Assembly: GCF_000226095.1 (NCBI RefSeq)
Contig: NC_016472.1
Span: 8,990,001-9,054,000 of the forward strand
From: Thermothelomyces thermophilus ATCC 42464
Taxonomy: Eukaryota; Ascomycota; Sordariomycetes; Sordariales; Chaetomiaceae
Direction: 5' to 3'
DNA length: 64,000 nt
This document shows, one piece after another, positions 59,575-64,000 of this stretch. The position numbers and the translations under genes were made by a program. The notes beneath the pieces were generated by a model, which made no database searches, was not told the origin of the DNA, and saw nothing but the letters and a program-made list of their open reading frames with translations. Numbering within the stretch: the first letter of the stretch is position 1; each line of letters begins with the position of its first letter.

Positions 59575-60674
59575 ATGGCGTCGACGATGCTGTAAGTCGC
59601 CTCGCCCTCTACAACTACGCGTCGGAGCGACAAATGAGCCTGACCAGCCGCGCACAGGAACACAACCATCGCAGATCTTGGCTCATCGGCTTCCCTGACA
59701 ACCGTCTTCGAGGAGGTATCCAAGTACAATGTTCACCTGAATATCTTGGAGCGCCTATGGGCCGTATGTGCAGCCCCGATCCCTTGCCACCATTCAAACC
59801 ACGCTCCTGACGCGTCAATTATAGTCCTGGTATCTCTGGATGCAGAATGACACGATCGCGACGGGTGTCATGAGCTTCATCATGCACGAGCTCGTCTATT
59901 TCGGCAGGTCCCTCCCCTGGATCATCATCGATGCGATCCCATACTTCAACAAGTACAAGATTCAGAAGGTCAGTGCGCTGCGAGCTCCAATGCCGTCAAC
60001 GTAGGCTAACAGCTTCCTAGACCAAGGTTCCAACATGGAAGGAGCAGTTTGAGTGCGCAGCGCTCGTCCTACTGAGCCACTGCACTGTTGAGCTTCCCCA
60101 GATCTGGCTCTTCCATCCCATTGCCACCTACTTTGGCCTCGACTATGGCGTCCCGTTCCCGCCTGCCTGGAAGGTTGCCATGCAGATTGCCATCTTTTTT
60201 GTCATTGAGGACGCCTGGCACTACTGGTTCCACCGGGCGCTGCACTACGGCCCTCTCTACAAGTCGATTCACAAGCTGCACCACAACTACAGCGCGCCCT
60301 TCGGTCTCGCCGCCGAGTATGCCTCCCCGATTGAGGTGATGCTCTTGGGCTTCGGCATCGTCGGCACCCCCATTGTCTGGGTATCGATCACCAGGGACCT
60401 GCATCTTTTCACAATGTATATGTGGATCATCCTCCGCCTGTTCCAGGCCATCGATGCCCACTCCGGCTATGACTTCCCCTGGAGTCTGCGCCACTTCCTG
60501 CCTTTCTGGGCCGGTGCCGACCACCACGACCTGCACCACGAACGCTTCATTGGCAACTATGCCTCCAGCTTCCGCTGGTGGGACTACTGCCTCGACACCG
60601 AGGCTGGCGAAGAGGCGAGCAAGAGGCGTCGCGAGAAGAAGCTCGCCGAGCTCCGGGCCAAGAAGGTGCAATGA
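59575..60674 (+). CDS. ERG25: C-4 methylsterol oxidase
   Basis: ER di-iron enzyme that oxidises the C-4 methyl groups of 4,4-dimethylzymosterol in ergosterol synthesis, with Erg26 and Erg27. Exons 59575-59591, 59658-59763, 59825-59968 and 60021-60674 (introns 66, 61 and 52 nt) give 921 nt, 306 residues. The first exon is only 17 nt; the acceptor CACAG at 59657 is the one that keeps frame, giving [20 protein letters not shown]. The three histidine boxes are visible: HRALH in [19 protein letters not shown] in [14 protein letters not shown], and HHDLHH in [14 protein letters not shown]. Hydrophobic spans flank them. The C-terminus is Lys/Arg/Glu-rich and ends KKVQ, which could serve ER retention. 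Confidence 0.94.
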
Positions 60675-61141
60675 ATGCTCGGTTTCTTTGACAGAGCGTG
60701 CATTGGTGCAGGGCCATGCCGTCCCGAAATCAACTCAGTATGAGCTGGGGTGAGAAACAAATATCCCGCCAGCTGGTCCGCTGCATGATGGAGAGAATCC
60801 GACGAGGATTCCTGGAATGGGCAAAGAACACTTGGAAGCAACGCACTTAAGTGGGCCTGACGTCTGTGATGATGAAACGCGAAAAATGGGGACTGCACCA
60901 CTGCAGAAGGCAGATGGAACGGAACGGCGCTGTCCTGGGAGAGAGCGTTGTTACCCGGAGGTCCCATTAATCCTTAATACTTTACAGCACTCATTTGTAC
61001 ATATGGCATTACACACTATCAAAGCCTTTAATAATACAGAAACCAAAAAGTTGAATTATACCTTGCAGACCCCTCAACCGCCCCCCCCCCCTGTGTACTT
61101 TTCACTCAAACCTCAAGCTAACCTTTGAGCTGGCGAGTTGT
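60675..61141. other. Convergent 3' region
   Basis: 467 bases between the stop codons of ERG25 and the pterin dehydratase gene. It contains a C11 run near 61080. I see nothing else. Confidence 0.5.
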
Positions 61142-61804
61142 TTACTTGGTCTTTGGAACACAGCAATCCCCGGCGGAGCCCACCGCCTTGTTGGCAAGAC
61201 CTGATAGACTGCATGCTTCCCCTAGTTGTAGATGCTGCTGCTCCGGCTGCACGGGGACCACTTCGCCAAAGTCCGTGGCGAGCTTATCGCAAATCGTCGC
61301 TAGTTCAATGTCCTTTTCCGAGAGACCCTTGGGGTGATGCGTTGTCCAGCGGATGAATGTGGTGTTGAACACCTATGCAACGATGAACTGGTTAATGGGG
61401 ACCAATAATAAATTTTTTGAAACGTAGACAGAGCAGAGGGCTCGTTTATGATGGGAAGGGGGGGGGGTTGGGGGAGAGGGACGGTTGTTCAAGGGGGTAG
61501 GTTATTGCATACATTGGACCACTCGGGGTGATGGTTCTTGAGCTTGCACTGGAGGGACACGGCTGTCATGAAATCCTGGAGACACGGTCAGCCAGCCGAT
61601 GATCTCTTCTTACCCGGTCGTCGCGTTCGGGGCGGGTACAGCAAACTCACCCATGTCTTGGCGAACGTCTTGAACTTGAACTCGCGCTCGAGAGCCTGCC
61701 CTCCCATGGCCAGAGCCCACCGGCCCCCGTTCGCCACGAGGAGCGGGGACAGGAAGGTCTCCAGCGCCTCGGGGTCCGAGTCGGCCGTGAACTGGGGCTG
61801 CTGA

Positions 61805-61841
<37 letters not shown>

Positions 61842-62064
61842 TATTGTCGTTATTGTTGCTGCTGCTGTTGCTATTGCTGCTCATCATGGCGGATTTGGCG
61901 GCCGTCGTGGCACTGAGATGTCGCACGAAGGGATGATGAGCAATATGATGTTTTGCTGTGCTGGCTGCCCGCTGAGAGACGGAAATGACAAGGCTGGAGG
62001 CTGGTCTCGGTTGCTTCCTTAGACGCAGTAACGATCCCGTCTTCGGGCGAATCAATGGACGCAT
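61142..62064 (-). CDS. Pterin-4a-carbinolamine dehydratase with presequence-like N-terminus
   Basis: Family members dehydrate 4a-hydroxytetrahydrobiopterin so that the cofactor of aromatic amino acid hydroxylases can be recycled. Exons 62064-61651, 61575-61513 and 61372-61142 (introns 75 and 140 nt) give 708 nt, 235 residues. The catalytic fold is in the second half: EFKFKTFAKTWDFMTAVSLQ, then NHHPEWSNVFNTTFIRWTTH and GLSEKDIELATICDKLA. The first 60 residues are rich in Arg, Ser and Ala with almost no acids (MRPLIRPKTGSLLRLRKQPR), which is typical of a mitochondrial presequence. A Ser/Asn tract (61800-61886, CTG-type triplets) joins it to the domain. A later start at the MMSS pair near 61890 would remove the presequence. 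The C-terminal extension after the domain has three Cys. Confidence 0.88.
61800..61886. repeat. Triplet repeat (CTG/TTG) encoding Ser/Asn tract
   Basis: On the plus strand CTG, TTG and ATT triplets; on the coding minus strand AGC, AAC and AAT, giving a Ser/Asn linker in the pterin dehydratase. Likely variable in length between strains. Confidence 0.75.
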
Positions 62065-63671
62065 TGCCGGCGTTGGTGGTCAGAAGAGTCGATGATGGGC
62101 TAAGGTTTGTGATGGGGGCATGGCTTGAAGAAGGGATTACGGTACGGTACGAAGCTCTGACAATTGTATTCCATACGTCTGAGCGTTCGGTACTGTAAGT
62201 TTGCGTTCATTGCCAAGTACGGAGAGTGTATTGTTACAAGCGGGTTAACTGGCATGTGCATGAATCGAAGCCGCTATGCCGGGAAGCTACCAGCTCGCCC
62301 CTCTACGTATTGATGCAGCATATTTCCAGAGGCAGACAATATATCGATCAATCATTGTCGGCCAGCCCTCCCGATTCGAAGAGGGACCGAGGCAATGCCC
62401 TCGACGGCAGATCTTGAAGGACACCTCGCAGATTCATTTCATGCTCGTGGTATTGCTCGTGGTAATGAACCATCCGGCAAAAGAAAAAAAAGGTGCGAAG
62501 CAAGCTATAGGATACATCTACAGAGTATAAGTATGTGTATGAAATATTCTGTATTTGCCCATGTAAACAAGCGGCGATCGACCTGCCGTGCCGCCCCTGA
62601 TGTGTTGACTCTATGCTTCGAAAACGGTCTTGTTAGGCAGTCTGGGCTGCCATTGTCCTCGGGACTTGTGTCAGTATATGATCATGCTCTGATGGCCAAA
62701 GGGTTAGGATTTTTTTTATTTTTTTTGCGCAAATATGCGGCGACTTTGGTTAAGCAAGCTGGTCAGAGTCGAGACGTCGTCGTCGCCTCGAGAGTGAAGT
62801 TACGAATCACTGTATCAAAGCAGATCATGTCGGCCTGAATAGCAATGTTTAGTCTCTTTATCCATTAATCAAGCGAACCCCCAAACCTTGCGCAATCTTC
62901 TGCTGAGTGAGCGGGCAGAGGACTGCACCCAGACCGCACGTGCCACTTTCGGCGCTCGGAAAAACTGGGCGCTTACGCCAAGCCCATAACCCCGACAAGA
63001 TCCTCAGTCCCACCCCGAGACAAACGCCCGAGAGCAACTCCATCGCGATTTCGATTGCTGACAAAGCATATCGTTTTGACATTCCAACCACCTGTCGACC
63101 GGGGTCTCAGTGAGCCTTTCTGGACAAGGCGGCTGATTGGGGCTTTCCGATTACTATTTCAGCTATATCTCGGTCGCCACTCCGTCGCCACTCCGTCGCC
63201 TTCTGCACCTCTCGAGTACCAGGGTCGCAGACCGTAGGACCACAACCGTACTCCGTACATATGCGGTTAATCGTAAGGGCCGGAGTCCACACACGATTGA
63301 TCAGTCTCGCAAGACCCGAGAACAGCGCGAATACGGAGCGGTAGAGCACTGCCGGAGCGAACCGTAAAAGAAAGCGTCCCGTTGCTTTGTGCCTGAAGCC
63401 AGCCACTCAGATTATCTCAGTCGTCAGTTTTTTTTACCCGAACAAGGTTGCGTGGCCGACCCAACTCGATTCCGATGGGATAATCTCGGAAAGCGGTGCT
63501 GACATAACTCACTCGGTACAAGCCTGGTGACCTCGATGCAGGCTTAGAGCATCATAAAGAAGGGCCGACCCCACGTTTCCTTACATAATTGTCAGCCAAG
63601 CCTCTCTTCGATATCTCGACGTTTGCGACTGGTTCGCGTTGCTGAGTCAGGACAAGTGGTTTATTAACACC
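62065..63671. other. Divergent intergenic region
   Basis: About 1.6 kb between the pterin dehydratase start (-) and the last gene start (+). It contains an exact TACTCCGTA at 63249-63257 and a small direct repeat CACTCCGTCGC at 63177-63199. No gene is supported. Confidence 0.5.
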
Positions 63672-64000
63672 ATGTCGACCAACAACGCCAGCACTGGTAA
63701 GTGGTCAATTTTCCATTTTCGATCCTTGCAAGCCCCCGGTCGATGCGGTCTGCACGGCTACGCTTTTCCCTCTTGGCACCACTTTTACCCCCATCGCTGG
63801 TGACCATCCATGGCGCTCGTCGAAGTATCGCGCGCGCAACGAGGCCATCACCAGAGGACTCGAGGGAGACATATTGTGATCATGCTTCTCTCGCTGCTGC
63901 CTGCCCGGGCAGTTATTGCCGCGGCACTATAACGGGTACAGACGAGAGCGAATGGGCGATCTCTGCAGCGACCAAAAGGGCGGGAGACTTCAGTAGGCTG
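63672..64000 (+). CDS. 5' end of a gene leaving the window
   Basis: ATG at 63672 begins MSTNNAST; after 25 nt a consensus donor GTAAGT (63697) opens an intron that seems to run to the window end. The pyrimidine-rich sequence before the ATG and the strong donor suggest a real gene start. The first exon is too short to identify the product, and no further exon is seen. Confidence 0.5.

Overview
The window is nuclear DNA from a filamentous ascomycete, most likely a sordariomycete (Sordariales/Chaetomiaceae-like). The reasons are short GT..AG introns (about 50-220 nt), compact genes with GC-rich third codon positions, CT-rich leaders, and proteins in the lengths and domain orders usual for that group: a fused CPSase-ATCase of about 2230 residues, a DCL1-type Dicer, and a VAMP7-type Nyv1. 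It reads as ordinary euchromatic gene space. I see no transposon, viral remnant, RIP-degraded block, CRISPR array or secondary-metabolite cluster. Most exon models were checked by requiring intact splice signals and a total CDS length divisible by three; family assignments come from recognising motifs, without any database search.

Layout. 22-6902 (-): URA2/pyrABCN-type pyrimidine protein, four exons. 7764-7856 (-): tRNA-Arg(ACG) with a 21-nt intron. 9961-14045 (+): Yvc1-type vacuolar TRP channel. 14968-15410 (-): small single-span membrane protein. 17104-19801 (+): unrecognised 855-residue protein. 20340-21494 (-): Tap42. 22575-23471 (+): Pdx3. 24028-29032 (+): Dicer DCL1. 29033-32926: the longest gene-free stretch. 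32927-35916 (+): unrecognised disordered 977-residue protein. 36402-37154 (-): ubiquitin C-terminal hydrolase. 38063-40554 (-): Suv3 mitochondrial RNA helicase. 40985-41910 (+): VAMP7/Nyv1 SNARE. 42396-42668 (-): possible small protein. 43211-44473 (-): membrane short-chain dehydrogenase. 45197-45970 (+): G-patch protein. 46757-52828 (-): Slh1/ASCC3 helicase. 54169-54981 (-): Sec4/Rab8. 56163-58350 (-): Nca2. 59575-60674 (+): Erg25. 61142-62064 (-): pterin-4a-carbinolamine dehydratase with a presequence-like N-terminus. 63672-64000 (+): first exon of a gene that leaves the window.

The genes do not form one pathway. Loose themes are RNA handling (Dicer, Suv3, Slh1, G-patch), membrane traffic (Sec4, Nyv1, Yvc1) and mitochondrial functions (Suv3, Nca2, perhaps the dehydratase and the 73-residue protein). 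No new multi-gene system is evident. The points most worth a second look are the two unrecognised large proteins, an out-of-frame upstream ORF across the dicer start codon, a histidine-rich tail on the TRP channel, two short near-palindromic motifs that recur only between genes, purine/poly(A) tracts just before several start codons, and the presequence-like N-terminus of the pterin dehydratase.
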